This document shows positions 6,471 to 14,675 of a DNA stretch of 25,618 bases, in pieces. Both the position numbers and the translations under genes were made by a program. This stretch comes from an uncultured Faecalibacterium sp. (lineage in GTDB: Bacteria; Bacillota; Clostridia; Oscillospirales; Ruminococcaceae). The notes beneath the pieces are model-generated. The model was given only the letters and a program-made list of their open reading frames with translations, ran no database searches and had not been told where the DNA came from. The stretch is from NCBI GenBank assembly GCA_934501115.1, contig CAKSTO010000035.1, forward strand, positions 1-25,618. Direction: 5' to 3'. Position 1 is the stretch's first letter. Each line of letters opens with the position of its first letter.

Positions 6471-7546
6471 TTTTTCTCCTTTCCGATTCCAAGGACGCAC
6501 CAGCGCAGAATGGGCATCCGGCTGATGAGTTCATCCAGCAGGAATGCGCCCACAAAGGCTCCGGTGCCCACCAGCAGATAGACCAGCACTTCCGGCGTGT
6601 TGGGGGCGTGTTCGTGCAGTTCATACGAGATCACAGCAATGGGCAGATAATGAAAAATGTACAAACCCCATGACTTCTTCGCCATCCAGTGTGTGAATGC
6701 GGTTGAGATATCGGCATAATTTCTCATCGTTGTAAGGATTCCAAGAATGGCGAACCAGCAATAGACGCAGGCATGGATGTTGTTCAGAACCGGTGCAATG
6801 GCGTAATTTTCACCAAAATAGCGCACGGTGTACGAGATGCCAAGCACAGCCGAGGCTGCGTCAAACATCCACCACCACTTGCACAGCCGTTCCATTACTT
6901 CCTCGTGGGAAAACAGAAAATAGCCTGCAAAGAAGCAGAATCCATAAATACCGAACCGATAAACGGTGACGACCGGGGTGTTCAGCACCTGTGCCGAACC
7001 ATAAACAACGATCGTCAGCATCAGGATGCTCCAGACCGGTGCTTTGGAACAGAAGTTCCAGACCCGGTCTTTTTCAATTTTCCGAACCACAAGCAAAAGC
7101 ATGGAGAACAGCCAGAGCATCTGGATGTACCACAGAGGTCCTACACCGGACAGCACGGTGATCAGATATACTATAGGCATCGGAAGACCAGCAAGGTTCA
7201 GTCCGCCGCCAATTTTCAGGTTGTAGATACCAAGAAGCCACTGGAACACGAACAAGCCAATCGTGGACGGAACCAGCAGCTTGCGGGTTTTATCTTTCAC
7301 AAATTGTTTTGTGGTATGGCTTTGCAGATAGTACCGTGCGCTCATCCCCGACACAACAAACAGCAATGCCATGAACCAAGGGTAGACCAGATATTGAAAG
7401 CAATCCTGTAACTGACGCTCCCGAAAGGGGCCGATCACACCAAAGGGCTGCTCGCCATTGAACAGATAGACCACATGGTAGATCACCACTAAAACCACCG
7501 TCATCCAGCGGATGTTATCCAGATACAGCTTTCTTGCAGGATTCAT
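6452..7546 (-). CDS. Acyltransferase 3 family membrane protein
   Basis: This is a 364-residue polytopic membrane protein with about ten hydrophobic segments. The N-terminus YLDNIRWMTVVLVVIYHVVY carries the family's Asp/Arg...His signature in the first membrane helix. LLFVVSGMSARYYLQ and FVKDKTRKLLVPS match the next conserved blocks. Relatives transfer acyl groups to cell-envelope or exported carbohydrates from the membrane; the acceptor is unknown. The ATG at 7546 is chosen because the family N-terminus starts there, with a weak AAAGG site ~10 bases upstream. The downstream overlapping gene is a regulator. Confidence 0.88.
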   Translation of the reverse strand: MNPARKLYLDNIRWMTVVLVVIYHVVYLFNGEQPFGVIGPFRERQLQDCFQYLVYPWFMALLFVVSGMSARYYLQSHTTKQFVKDKTRKLLVPSTIGLFVFQWLLGIYNLKIGGGLNLAGLPMPIVYLITVLSGVGPLWYIQMLWLFSMLLLVVRKIEKDRVWNFCSKAPVWSILMLTIVVYGSAQVLNTPVVTVYRFGIYGFCFFAGYFLFSHEEVMERLCKWWWMFDAASAVLGISYTVRYFGENYAIAPVLNNIHACVYCWFAILGILTTMRNYADISTAFTHWMAKKSWGLYIFHYLPIAVISYELHEHAPNTPEVLVYLLVGTGAFVGAFLLDELISRMPILRWCVLGIGKEKKCLRTI

Positions 7547-7578
7547 GACATTCCAACCTTTGCAATGATTTTTAACAC

Positions 7579-7587
7579 AGTATAGCA
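7579..7587 (-). promoter_or_regulatory. Extended -10 promoter of the acyltransferase operon
   Basis: On the minus strand TGCTATACT forms an extended -10 element 32 bases before the start codon. No good -35 hexamer is seen at the usual distance. Confidence 0.5.
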
Positions 7588-7799
7588 CAAAGTCTTTTTC
7601 TTTGCGACCAACTTTCCTTGGCAAAATCATGCGGTTCTTGTTAAGAATCGTTGCGGTTCGTCTAAATCTGCAAACAAAACGAAAGACTGCGCCGTAAACG
7701 GAACACAGCTTACGCAAACAATGCCATCGTATCTACAACGGCGAACTTGTCGGGCAAGGCTCCTCCATCTGCTGCCGTATCTCTCGCTCGGGATGGAAT

Positions 7800-8237
7800 C
7801 TACTCCACCTTTCCCTCGCCGTCCAATGCCTCTTCCAGCGTATGCCATGCCAGAACAGCACATTTGACCCGGGCGGGCACATGGGCGATGCCCTGCAGCG
7901 CAGCCGCGTCCTCCAGATCCTCCAGCTGCTCTGGAGTGATCCTGCCCTTGATCATGTCGAAGTACAAACCGATCAGGCGGCGGGCTTCCTCTACGGTTCG
8001 GCCCTTCACAAGGTCGATCATCAGCGAAGCCGAGGCCTGCGAAATGGCGCAGCCGCTGCCGATGAATCCGGCGTCCTCGATCCTGCCGTTCTTCACCCGC
8101 AGCTGCAGGGTGATGTCGTCGCCGCAGCTGGGGTTTACACCCTCCAGACTGTGGGTGGCGTTTTCCACGGGATGACGGTTCTCCTTGCTGCGGCTGTTTT
8201 CGGTAATGACCTGTGTATACAGTTCGTTCAGATTCAT
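7800..8237 (-). CDS. sufU: Fe-S cluster assembly sulfur-transfer protein SufU
   Basis: This is a 145-residue protein. The three conserved Cys blocks of SufU are present: NPSCGDD, GSGCAISQAS and RVKCAVLAW, which with the Asp of CGDD bind zinc. In characterised Gram-positive SufU this zinc site takes persulfide sulfur from SufS. The N-terminus LNELYTQVITENSRSKENRH is typical. Its ATG overlaps the sufS stop by four bases (ATGA), indicating translational coupling. It is the last gene of the suf operon; no obvious hairpin terminator is seen after it. Confidence 0.96.
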   Translation of the reverse strand: MNLNELYTQVITENSRSKENRHPVENATHSLEGVNPSCGDDITLQLRVKNGRIEDAGFIGSGCAISQASASLMIDLVKGRTVEEARRLIGLYFDMIKGRITPEQLEDLEDAAALQGIAHVPARVKCAVLAWHTLEEALDGEGKVE

Positions 8238-9451
8238 AAGCCCATCACCTTTCGTACGTTTTCAAGATTCTCAAGCAGCACATCCACATCCTCTTCGGTA
8301 TTGTAGACGGCAACACTGGCGCGGCAGCAGGAACCGATGCCCAAAAAGTCCATCAAAGGCTGTGCGCAGTGGTGCCCGGCTCGAACGGCCACACCGCCCG
8401 CATCCAGAATGGTAGCCACGTCATGCGGGTGCACGTCCTTTACATTGAAGGATACCACGCCGAAACGGTTGGCGGCGGTGGGGTCGCCGTAGACAGTGAG
8501 CCACGGCATAGCGGCCATGCCCTTCAGCATCCGATCCAGCAGGGCGTGCTCATGGGTCATCATGGCGTCCCAGCCAATGTTTTGCATATAATCCAGTGCA
8601 GCGGCAAAGCCGACTTCACCGCCCACGTTGCGGGTACCCGCCTCAAATTTGCGGGGGCCTTCTGCCCATGTGGCGCTGTGCTCGTGCACGGCGCCGATCA
8701 TGTCGCCGCCGCTCAGGAAGGGCGGCATCCTGTCCAGCAGCTCAGCACGGGCATAGAGCGCGCCCATGCCCATGGGTGCGTAGAGCTTGTGCGCCGAGCA
8801 GGCTGCAAAGTCCACACCCAGTTTTTTTACATCCACCGGCATGTGCGGGGCGCTCTGGGCACAGTCCAGCACCACCACAGCGCCCACGGCGTGCGCCCGG
8901 GCGGTGATGGCTTCCACGGGGGCGCGCAGACCCAATACATTGGATACCATGCCAACGGCCACCAGCTTTGTCCGGGAGGTGATCTTTTTGTCCAGTTCCT
9001 CTTCGGTCAGATACCCGGCAGAGTTCAGGTACAGATAAACGAGCTTTGCACCGGTAGCCTGCGCCACACGCTGCCACGGCACCAGATCGGAGTGATGCTC
9101 TGCCACCGAGATGACAATCTCGTCGCCTTCGTGCAGAAAATGCATCCCGTAGCTGTAGGCCACAAGGTTCAGTGATTCGGTGGTGTTCTGGGTGAACACG
9201 ATCTCATCATCTTCCGCGTGGAAAAACTGCGCCACGCGGTGGCGTGCACCTTCGTGCGCATCGGTCGCGCGCATGGCCAGATCATAGACGCCGCGGTGGG
9301 GGTTGGCGTTGTCGTGCAGGTAGTAGTTCGCTACGGCGTCCAGCACCTGTTTCGGGTGCTGGGTGGTGGCGGCGCTGTCCAGATAGACCAGACGGCTTCC
9401 GTTTTCGTCCGCAGCCAGAATGGGAAAATCCTTGATCCAGGGGTTATTCAT
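8234..9451 (-). CDS. sufS: Cysteine desulfurase SufS
   Basis: This is a group II PLP-dependent cysteine desulfurase of 405 residues from ATG 9451; an ATG two codons earlier at 9457 is also possible but sits only four bases from GGAGG. The PLP lysine is in CSAHKLYAPMG (about residue 222) and the persulfide cysteine in RAGHHCAQP (about residue 362). The N-terminus YLDSAATTQ and FTQNTTESLNLVA are typical. It converts cysteine to alanine plus an enzyme-bound persulfide, handed to SufU. Its start overlaps the end of sufD. Confidence 0.96.
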   Translation of the reverse strand: MNNPWIKDFPILAADENGSRLVYLDSAATTQHPKQVLDAVANYYLHDNANPHRGVYDLAMRATDAHEGARHRVAQFFHAEDDEIVFTQNTTESLNLVAYSYGMHFLHEGDEIVISVAEHHSDLVPWQRVAQATGAKLVYLYLNSAGYLTEEELDKKITSRTKLVAVGMVSNVLGLRAPVEAITARAHAVGAVVVLDCAQSAPHMPVDVKKLGVDFAACSAHKLYAPMGMGALYARAELLDRMPPFLSGGDMIGAVHEHSATWAEGPRKFEAGTRNVGGEVGFAAALDYMQNIGWDAMMTHEHALLDRMLKGMAAMPWLTVYGDPTAANRFGVVSFNVKDVHPHDVATILDAGGVAVRAGHHCAQPLMDFLGIGSCCRASVAVYNTEEDVDVLLENLENVRKVMGL

Positions 9452-10526
9452 TTTCATCCAGCCTCCTTGCCGTTTCGGCCTGTACTTCTTTGCGCAGGGC
9501 GGTCAAAACGGGCGGGATCTTATCCATGGCGGGTGCAAAGCGGGCATCCACCATCAGACGGCGTGCCTGTGCTTCGCTCAGTCCGCGGGAACGCAGATAG
9601 TACAGCTTTTCTTCGTCCAGACGGCCAATGGAGGCGGCGTGCTGCCCTTCCACTTCCTCCTCGCCGCACAGGATCAGCGGCGCGGTGCGGCTGCGGGCAG
9701 TGGGGCTGAACAGCAGCACGTCCTCGCTCTCGTGGCCGACACCGCGCTTTGCACCCCGGCGGAAGTCGATGGTGCCGCGCAGGATCTTGCTGGCGTTTCC
9801 GGTCAGCACACCGGCGGTGTGCATCTCACACAGGGTGTCCTTTGCAGTGTGTACGGAGAGATCGTTGTAATCCAGCACGGCATTGCGGCTGCCAAAATAA
9901 ACGGCGTCCAGATCATATTCGGCTTTGGGGTGACCCAGCAGGGCGCGGGTGCCGCAGGCGGACACGCTGCCGCCCAGCTCAATGCGCACCTGCTCCACTC
10001 GGGCACCGGTGAATTCTTCCACGGCCACGGCGTTCCAGCGGCGGGCACGGCTGCCCAGCAGCTGCAGCTGTACCAGCCTGACCTGTGCGCCCTCGGCGGC
10101 GCGGATGCGCACGAGGCCTGCGGCAACACCGTTTTCGGCGTCGCCGCGCACCACCTGCACAAGGGTCACATGGGCGTTTGCTCTGGCGTCCACATCCAGC
10201 ACGCTCAAGACGTTGGGGTGGGCGGCATCCAGCGTAAATTCAAATACAGCAGGCTCTGCCACAGCCACGCCCTCGGCGACGGTCAGCGCATGGCGAACGT
10301 CAGCGTTTTCCAGCAGAAAGGCATCCACAGCGGAGCCCATACCGCTCTCGGCAAAGGCCGTAAATTCTTCTTCGCTCTCGCCGACCCCGGCAGGCAGGGT
10401 GACAGCGAAATTGGCCTCGCCCCAGTCTCCGGCCGGTCTCGGCAGGGCAGCGGCTGCAGGAGCCGCATTGACGCCGCACTGGTTCCAGGTAGGCACCGGC
10501 AGGCGGTTCATATTGGTTTCATTCAT
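9444..10526 (-). CDS. sufD: Fe-S cluster assembly protein SufD
   Basis: This is a 360-residue beta-helix protein of the SufB/SufD family, with the C-terminal block SIGRLDEEKLYYLRSRGLSE, AQARRLMVDARFA and the central repeats YDLDAVYFGSRNAVLDYNDL and GRIDFRRGAKRG-like segments. SufD pairs with SufB on a SufC dimer to form the scaffold complex. The ATG at 10526 follows AGAGGGGG by 8 bases; the frame one codon longer would start with TTG. It lies 15 bases after sufB and overlaps sufS. Confidence 0.94.
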   Translation of the reverse strand: MNETNMNRLPVPTWNQCGVNAAPAAAALPRPAGDWGEANFAVTLPAGVGESEEEFTAFAESGMGSAVDAFLLENADVRHALTVAEGVAVAEPAVFEFTLDAAHPNVLSVLDVDARANAHVTLVQVVRGDAENGVAAGLVRIRAAEGAQVRLVQLQLLGSRARRWNAVAVEEFTGARVEQVRIELGGSVSACGTRALLGHPKAEYDLDAVYFGSRNAVLDYNDLSVHTAKDTLCEMHTAGVLTGNASKILRGTIDFRRGAKRGVGHESEDVLLFSPTARSRTAPLILCGEEEVEGQHAASIGRLDEEKLYYLRSRGLSEAQARRLMVDARFAPAMDKIPPVLTALRKEVQAETARRLDENE

Positions 10527-10541
10527 CAAAAATGCCCCCTC

Positions 10542-11960
10542 TCAGCCAATGCTGCCTTTCATTTCCAGATGGATCAGATTGTTCATTTCCACGGCGTACT
10601 CCACAGGCAGCTCCTTGGCAATGGGTTCAGCAAAGCCGCCCACGATCAGCGCCCGGGCGTCCTCTTCGGACAGGCCGCGGCTCATGAGGTAGAACACTGC
10701 TTCTTCGCTGATGCGCCCGATCTTTGCCTCGTGACCGATGTCCACGGCATCACAACGAATGTCCATTTCCGGGATGGTGTCGGAACGGGAACGGTCATCC
10801 AGCATCAAGCTCTCGCAGGAGACCGCAGACTTCGCGTTCCGGGCGTTCGGCAGCACCGTGACCGCGCTGCGGAAATTGGAGATGCCGCCGTCCCGGGCGA
10901 TGGATTTTGTGGTGATATGGGAGCTGGTGTCGGGGGCTGCGTGAACCACCTTGGCACCGGTGTCCAGATCCTGACCGGCGCCGGCAAAAGTGATGCCGGT
11001 GAACTCCATTCTGGCACCTTCGCCTGCCAGAATGCTCATAGGGTACAGGCAGGAGGTGTGAGAGCCAAAGGAACCGGACACCCACTCGATGATGCCGCCC
11101 TTTTCCACTCTGGCACGCTTGGTGTTCAGGTTGTACATATTCTTCGACCAGTTCTCGATCGTGGAGTAGCGCACACGGGCATTTTCACCCACGTAGATCT
11201 CCACGCAGCCGGCGTGCAGGTTCGCAACGTTGTACTTGGGCGCAGAGCAGCCCTCGATGAAGTGCAGATACGCGCCCTTGTCCACAATAATGAGAGTGTG
11301 CTCAAACTGACCGGCTCCCGGCGCGTTCAGCCGGAAGTAGGATTGCAGCGGGATCTCCACATGCACCCCGGCGGGCACATACACAAAGGAGCCGCCGCTC
11401 CACACCGCGCCGTGCAGGGCGGCAAATTTGTGGTCGGTTGGGGGCACCAGCTTCATAAAGTGGGTGCGCACCATCTCGGCATAGGGACCGGTAAGAGCGC
11501 TCTCCATGTCGGTGTAAACAACGCCCTGCTCAGCCACTTCAGACTTGACGTTGTGGTACACGACCTCAGAGTCGTACTGCGCGCCCACGCCTGCCAGCGA
11601 AGCACGTTCTGCCTTGGGGATACCCAGACGCTCAAAGGTGTTCTTGATGTCCTCGGGCACCTCGCTCCACTTGCCGCGCATTTCCGTGTTGGGGCGCACA
11701 TAGGTGACGATGTTGTTCATGTCCAGACCTGCAATGGACGGCCCCCAGCTCTGCACCGGCATGTTGTTGTAGGTGTCCAGTGCTTTCAGGCGGAACTCCT
11801 TCATCCATTCCGGGTCATGCTTTTCCTCGGAAATTTTCTCCACGATGTCCCTCGTCAGGCCGGAGCTCACCTCAAAGGCGGCGTTGCTGCCGTCCCGGAT
11901 GTCGTAAATGCTGCGGTCGACCGCGGCGACATCAGTCTTTTCGGTTTCAAAGGCTCTCAT
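10542..11960 (-). CDS. sufB: Fe-S cluster assembly protein SufB
   Basis: This is a 472-residue, full-length SufB. Diagnostic blocks include YVPAGVHVEIPLQSYFR, LHFIEGCSAPKYN, RVRYSTIENWSKNMYNLNTK, ISNFRSAVTVL and the C-terminal GHEAKIGRISEEAVFYLMSR with EEDARALIVGGF. It is the scaffold subunit of SufBC2D where the nascent cluster is built. Its ATG overlaps the sufC stop as ATGA, the strongest coupling in the operon. Confidence 0.97.
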   Translation of the reverse strand: MRAFETEKTDVAAVDRSIYDIRDGSNAAFEVSSGLTRDIVEKISEEKHDPEWMKEFRLKALDTYNNMPVQSWGPSIAGLDMNNIVTYVRPNTEMRGKWSEVPEDIKNTFERLGIPKAERASLAGVGAQYDSEVVYHNVKSEVAEQGVVYTDMESALTGPYAEMVRTHFMKLVPPTDHKFAALHGAVWSGGSFVYVPAGVHVEIPLQSYFRLNAPGAGQFEHTLIIVDKGAYLHFIEGCSAPKYNVANLHAGCVEIYVGENARVRYSTIENWSKNMYNLNTKRARVEKGGIIEWVSGSFGSHTSCLYPMSILAGEGARMEFTGITFAGAGQDLDTGAKVVHAAPDTSSHITTKSIARDGGISNFRSAVTVLPNARNAKSAVSCESLMLDDRSRSDTIPEMDIRCDAVDIGHEAKIGRISEEAVFYLMSRGLSEEDARALIVGGFAEPIAKELPVEYAVEMNNLIHLEMKGSIG

Positions 11961-12715
11961 TTCGCTTCGTCCTCCTTCACCGCATGGAAGCCCTCCTCGA
12001 TGATCTCGTTCACCAGCTCGTCACCGCCGGTGCGCACGATGCGGGCATCGTCCAGCACATGGACGCAGTCTACCTTCAGACCTTCCAGAATTTTGGCGTT
12101 GTGGGTGATGATGATGAGGGCGTTGGTCTCGTTGTGGTAGGCTTTCACGCCCTGCGCCACAGTCTTGACGGCGTCTACGTCCAGACCGGAGTCGGTCTCA
12201 TCCAGCAGAGCGAGTTTGGGCTTGAGCATCAGCAGCTGCAGGATCTCGCTCTTCTTTTTCTCGCCGCCGGAGAAACCCACGTTCAGGTAGCGGTCAGCGT
12301 AGGAAGGATCCATGCCCAGCGCTTCCATCTGCTGCGCCAGCTCCTTACGGAAAGCAAACACCTTGACCGGCTTGCCGGTGATGGCATTCTGCGCCGTGCG
12401 CAGGAAGTTTTCCAGCGTGATGCCGGGGATCTCCTCCGGCGTCTGGAACGAAAGGAACATACCAGCCCGGGCACGCACATCAGCGCTCTCGTGGGTCACA
12501 TCCTGACCGTTGAACAGGATCTGCCCGCGGGTGACGGTGTAGCGCGGGTCGCCCATCAGGGCGCTCATCAGGGTGGATTTGCCTGCACCGTTATGACCCA
12601 TGAGGACATGGGTCTCACCGGGGTAAATGGTCAGGTTCAGGCCGTTCAGCAGAACCTTCTGCTCCTCGCCCACCGTGACCTGCAGATCTTTGACTTCCAG
12701 CAGCGGACTGCTCAT
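11957..12715 (-). CDS. sufC: Fe-S cluster assembly ATPase SufC
   Basis: This is a 252-residue ABC-type ATPase. It has Walker A GHNGAGKST, signature FSGGEKKKSEI, Walker B LALLDETDSGLD and the switch histidine in IITHNAKIL. It is a soluble subunit that drives conformational change of SufB-SufD. The ATG at 12715 is 8 bases after GGAGG; the frame three codons longer would begin at a GTG with no room for a ribosome site. It is the first gene of the operon. Confidence 0.97.
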   Translation of the reverse strand: MSSPLLEVKDLQVTVGEEQKVLLNGLNLTIYPGETHVLMGHNGAGKSTLMSALMGDPRYTVTRGQILFNGQDVTHESADVRARAGMFLSFQTPEEIPGITLENFLRTAQNAITGKPVKVFAFRKELAQQMEALGMDPSYADRYLNVGFSGGEKKKSEILQLLMLKPKLALLDETDSGLDVDAVKTVAQGVKAYHNETNALIIITHNAKILEGLKVDCVHVLDDARIVRTGGDELVNEIIEEGFHAVKEDEAK

Positions 12716-12792
12716 AAAATGCACCTCCAGCTAACACAAAACCAGACAGACGCTCAAATCCGAGCACTGTACTAGGATAACTCTCTGGGTGC

Positions 12793-12821
12793 ATTCTATA
12801 CTTTTTTGATAGGGATTTCAA
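12793..12821 (-). promoter_or_regulatory. Promoter of the sufCBDSU operon
   Basis: On the minus strand TTGAAA (12821-12816), a 17-base spacer and TAGAAT (12798-12793) give a leader of about 70 bases before sufC. The spacer and -10 contain CTAT...ATAG as a short dyad (CTATCAAAAAAGTATAG), a possible repressor half-site pair; this is weak evidence. Confidence 0.75.
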
Positions 12822-12945
12822 GAGGGAACAATAAAATGTTCATACTCTTCAGCAGAATCCACAAAGAAATCCGAGCGGATTGCTAGGAGATTGTGCAGGA
12901 AAAAGCGGCGGCGAAATGCTGTGGACCGCACCGGCTCCTTCTGTG
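12822..12945. other. Intergenic stretch between the suf promoter and MATE terminator
   Basis: No gene or structured element is convincing here. A minus-strand open frame runs through it but has no ribosome site and passes through the terminator palindrome. Confidence 0.5.
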
Positions 12946-12987
12946 AAAAAAGCGAACCGGAAAAATCTGCAGATTTTTCCGGTTCGC
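12946..12987 (-). terminator. Perfect 36-bp palindromic terminator of the MATE gene
   Basis: GCGAACCGGAAAAATCTG (12952-12969) is followed immediately by its exact reverse complement (12970-12987). On the minus strand six T follow (12951-12946). The gene at 13058-14389 ends 70 bases upstream. Confidence 0.88.
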
Positions 12988-13057
12988 AAATATAAAATAA
13001 TAATTCCGCTAAACATGCCAAGAGCAACGCGGAGGACATTTCAAAATCAAAGGAGCT

Positions 13058-14389
13058 TTACCGTTTCGACACAGCTTTATGGTACACTGCATACGCCACA
13101 ATGGCAGAGAGCGCTTCGGTGATCCAGAAGGCATGCCACACGCCGTTTGCACCCAGAAAATGGCACAGTACGGCGGCCAGCGGCATGATGAAAATAACGT
13201 AGCGGCACAGCGAAATGACCAGCGATTCTGCGCCTTTGCCCAGACCCTCCAATGCGCCGCAGGAGGTGGTGGAAAGGGCAGACACCACAAAGCCCAGACA
13301 GATGATGCGCAGGGCGGTCTCACCGGCATCAAGAGTCTCGGGGTTGGCAGTAAACAGCTGCATCAACGAGCGGGAGGCGAACAGGCAGATGCACGTGCCG
13401 GCTGCCATGATGGCTGCGCTCATGATGAGAGTGAGCTCATAGAGCTTTTTCACGCGGGCGTGCTGCCGGGCACCGTAGTTGTAGCCGATGAGCGGGCGCA
13501 TACCCTGCACGATGCCGTTGGCGGGCAGATACAGAAAGGTCTGCAGCTTATAGTAGATGCCCAGCACCACCACATAGCTCTGGGAGAATGCAGCCAGCAG
13601 ACTGTTCAGGAAGGTGACCAGCAGGGATGGCAGAGCCAGATTGAGGATAGCCGGTACGCCGATGCCGTAAAGTTTTTTGTCCAGCGCAGCATCCGGGCGC
13701 AGGCAGCTGCGGCGCACCCGCACCGGGAGCTCAGTGCGGTTGTAGACGAAAAGGTAAACGCACAGACTGAGCAGCTGACCGATGCCGGTAGCCAGCGCTG
13801 CGCCCGCAATGCCCATGGCGGGCACAGGACCAAGGCCGAAGATGAGGATGGGGTCGAGGACGATATTGCACACACAGCCGAAGATCAGTGCAGCCATGGT
13901 CACCTTCATGCGGCCCACAGACTGAAACATCTTTTCAAAGGCCAGTGCGGCCATATTGACGGTAGCAAACAGGAACACGATGGTGGAGTAGGTGATGCCG
14001 GAGGAGATCAGGCTTTCGTCCCCGGTGAACCGGCGCAGAAAGCCCGGCATAATGGCAATGCTGACGATCGTGATGAGAATGCCGTGCAAAAGGCTCAGAG
14101 CCATGCCGTGGGTGGCGGCGGTCTCGGCTTTTTGACGGTCGCCTGCGCCGAGATGCAGCGCGATCATGGCGTTGATGCCGATGCCAAAGCCGATGGCAAT
14201 GGCGTTGGCAAAATTCTGGATGGGGAACACCAGCGACAGGGCGGTCATGGCACCCTCACTGATGCGAGCCACAAACAGGCTGTCCACAATGTTGTACAGG
14301 CTGTTCACCAGCATGGAAATGACGTTGGGCAGCGCCATGGACACCAGCAGCGGCAGCACCGGTTTTTCTTTCATAAAAGTCTCGTTCAT
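13058..14389 (-). CDS. MATE family multidrug/cation efflux transporter
   Basis: This is a 443-residue, twelve-helix membrane protein. It opens with VLPLLVSMALPNVISMLVNS and LYNIVDSLFVARISEGAMTA, the N-lobe signature of the DinF/MepA branch. The C-lobe has ANGIVQGMRPLIGYNYGARQ, matching the QGxxPLIGYNYGA block. MATE proteins export cationic drugs or metabolites using Na+ or H+; the substrate here is unknown. The ATG at 14389 is chosen for AGGAG 7 bases upstream. The frame is open for 76 more codons upstream, through the leader terminator. It has its own promoter, leader terminator and downstream terminator. Confidence 0.92.
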   Translation of the reverse strand: MNETFMKEKPVLPLLVSMALPNVISMLVNSLYNIVDSLFVARISEGAMTALSLVFPIQNFANAIAIGFGIGINAMIALHLGAGDRQKAETAATHGMALSLLHGILITIVSIAIMPGFLRRFTGDESLISSGITYSTIVFLFATVNMAALAFEKMFQSVGRMKVTMAALIFGCVCNIVLDPILIFGLGPVPAMGIAGAALATGIGQLLSLCVYLFVYNRTELPVRVRRSCLRPDAALDKKLYGIGVPAILNLALPSLLVTFLNSLLAAFSQSYVVVLGIYYKLQTFLYLPANGIVQGMRPLIGYNYGARQHARVKKLYELTLIMSAAIMAAGTCICLFASRSLMQLFTANPETLDAGETALRIICLGFVVSALSTTSCGALEGLGKGAESLVISLCRYVIFIMPLAAVLCHFLGANGVWHAFWITEALSAIVAYAVYHKAVSKR

Positions 14390-14413
14390 AATCCCACTCC
14401 TAAGCCGAAACAT

Positions 14414-14452
14414 AAAAAGCCGCACAATGACTCCCGGGAGCCATTGTGCGGC
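14414..14452 (-). terminator. Leader terminator (attenuator) of the MATE gene
   Basis: A near-perfect 34-base palindrome (14419-14452; CCGCACAATGGCTCCC against GGGAGTCATTGTGCGG on the minus strand) is followed by five T. It lies between the promoter and the start codon, so full-length expression needs readthrough. GTGTGG at 14484-14479 could pair with CCGCAC of its 5' arm as an antiterminator. Confidence 0.8.
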
Positions 14453-14500
14453 GAAAAGTAGCATAATGCTGTAAAAATCCACACGAATTTTATTGACTGT

Positions 14501-14529
14501 AGGATAACACAGTTCCAGGCGGATGTCAA
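14501..14529 (-). promoter_or_regulatory. Promoter of the MATE leader
   Basis: On the minus strand a perfect TTGACA (14529-14524), a 17-base spacer and TATCCT (14506-14501) place the transcription start near 14494, about 105 bases before the coding start. Confidence 0.8.
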
Positions 14530-14675
14530 GGTCTCCAAAAGTAATAGTATGACTTTTATGGACTTGACCATTTTTCTCCGGAACGCTGCAATAAAAATAG
14601 ACACATTTATCCGACACTGGAAGGCGAAGTATCCCATGAGCCGAAGGCGTAAGGCCGACAGAACCGGCAGGCCGG

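Noticed and set aside
9420..12140. A 906-codon plus-strand open frame antisense to sufS, sufD and sufB
   Set aside because: It lies opposite three unmistakable suf genes, is His/Gly/Val-rich as mirror frames of GC-rich genes are, and has no ribosome site or family resemblance.
12818..13039. Minus-strand 73-codon frame between the MATE terminator and suf promoter
   Set aside because: No ribosome site, crosses the perfect palindrome terminator, and has no recognisable family.
13079..14461. A 460-codon plus-strand frame opposite the MATE gene
   Set aside because: Same mirror-frame pattern; low-complexity His/Gln/Asp composition and it covers the MATE terminator and leader.
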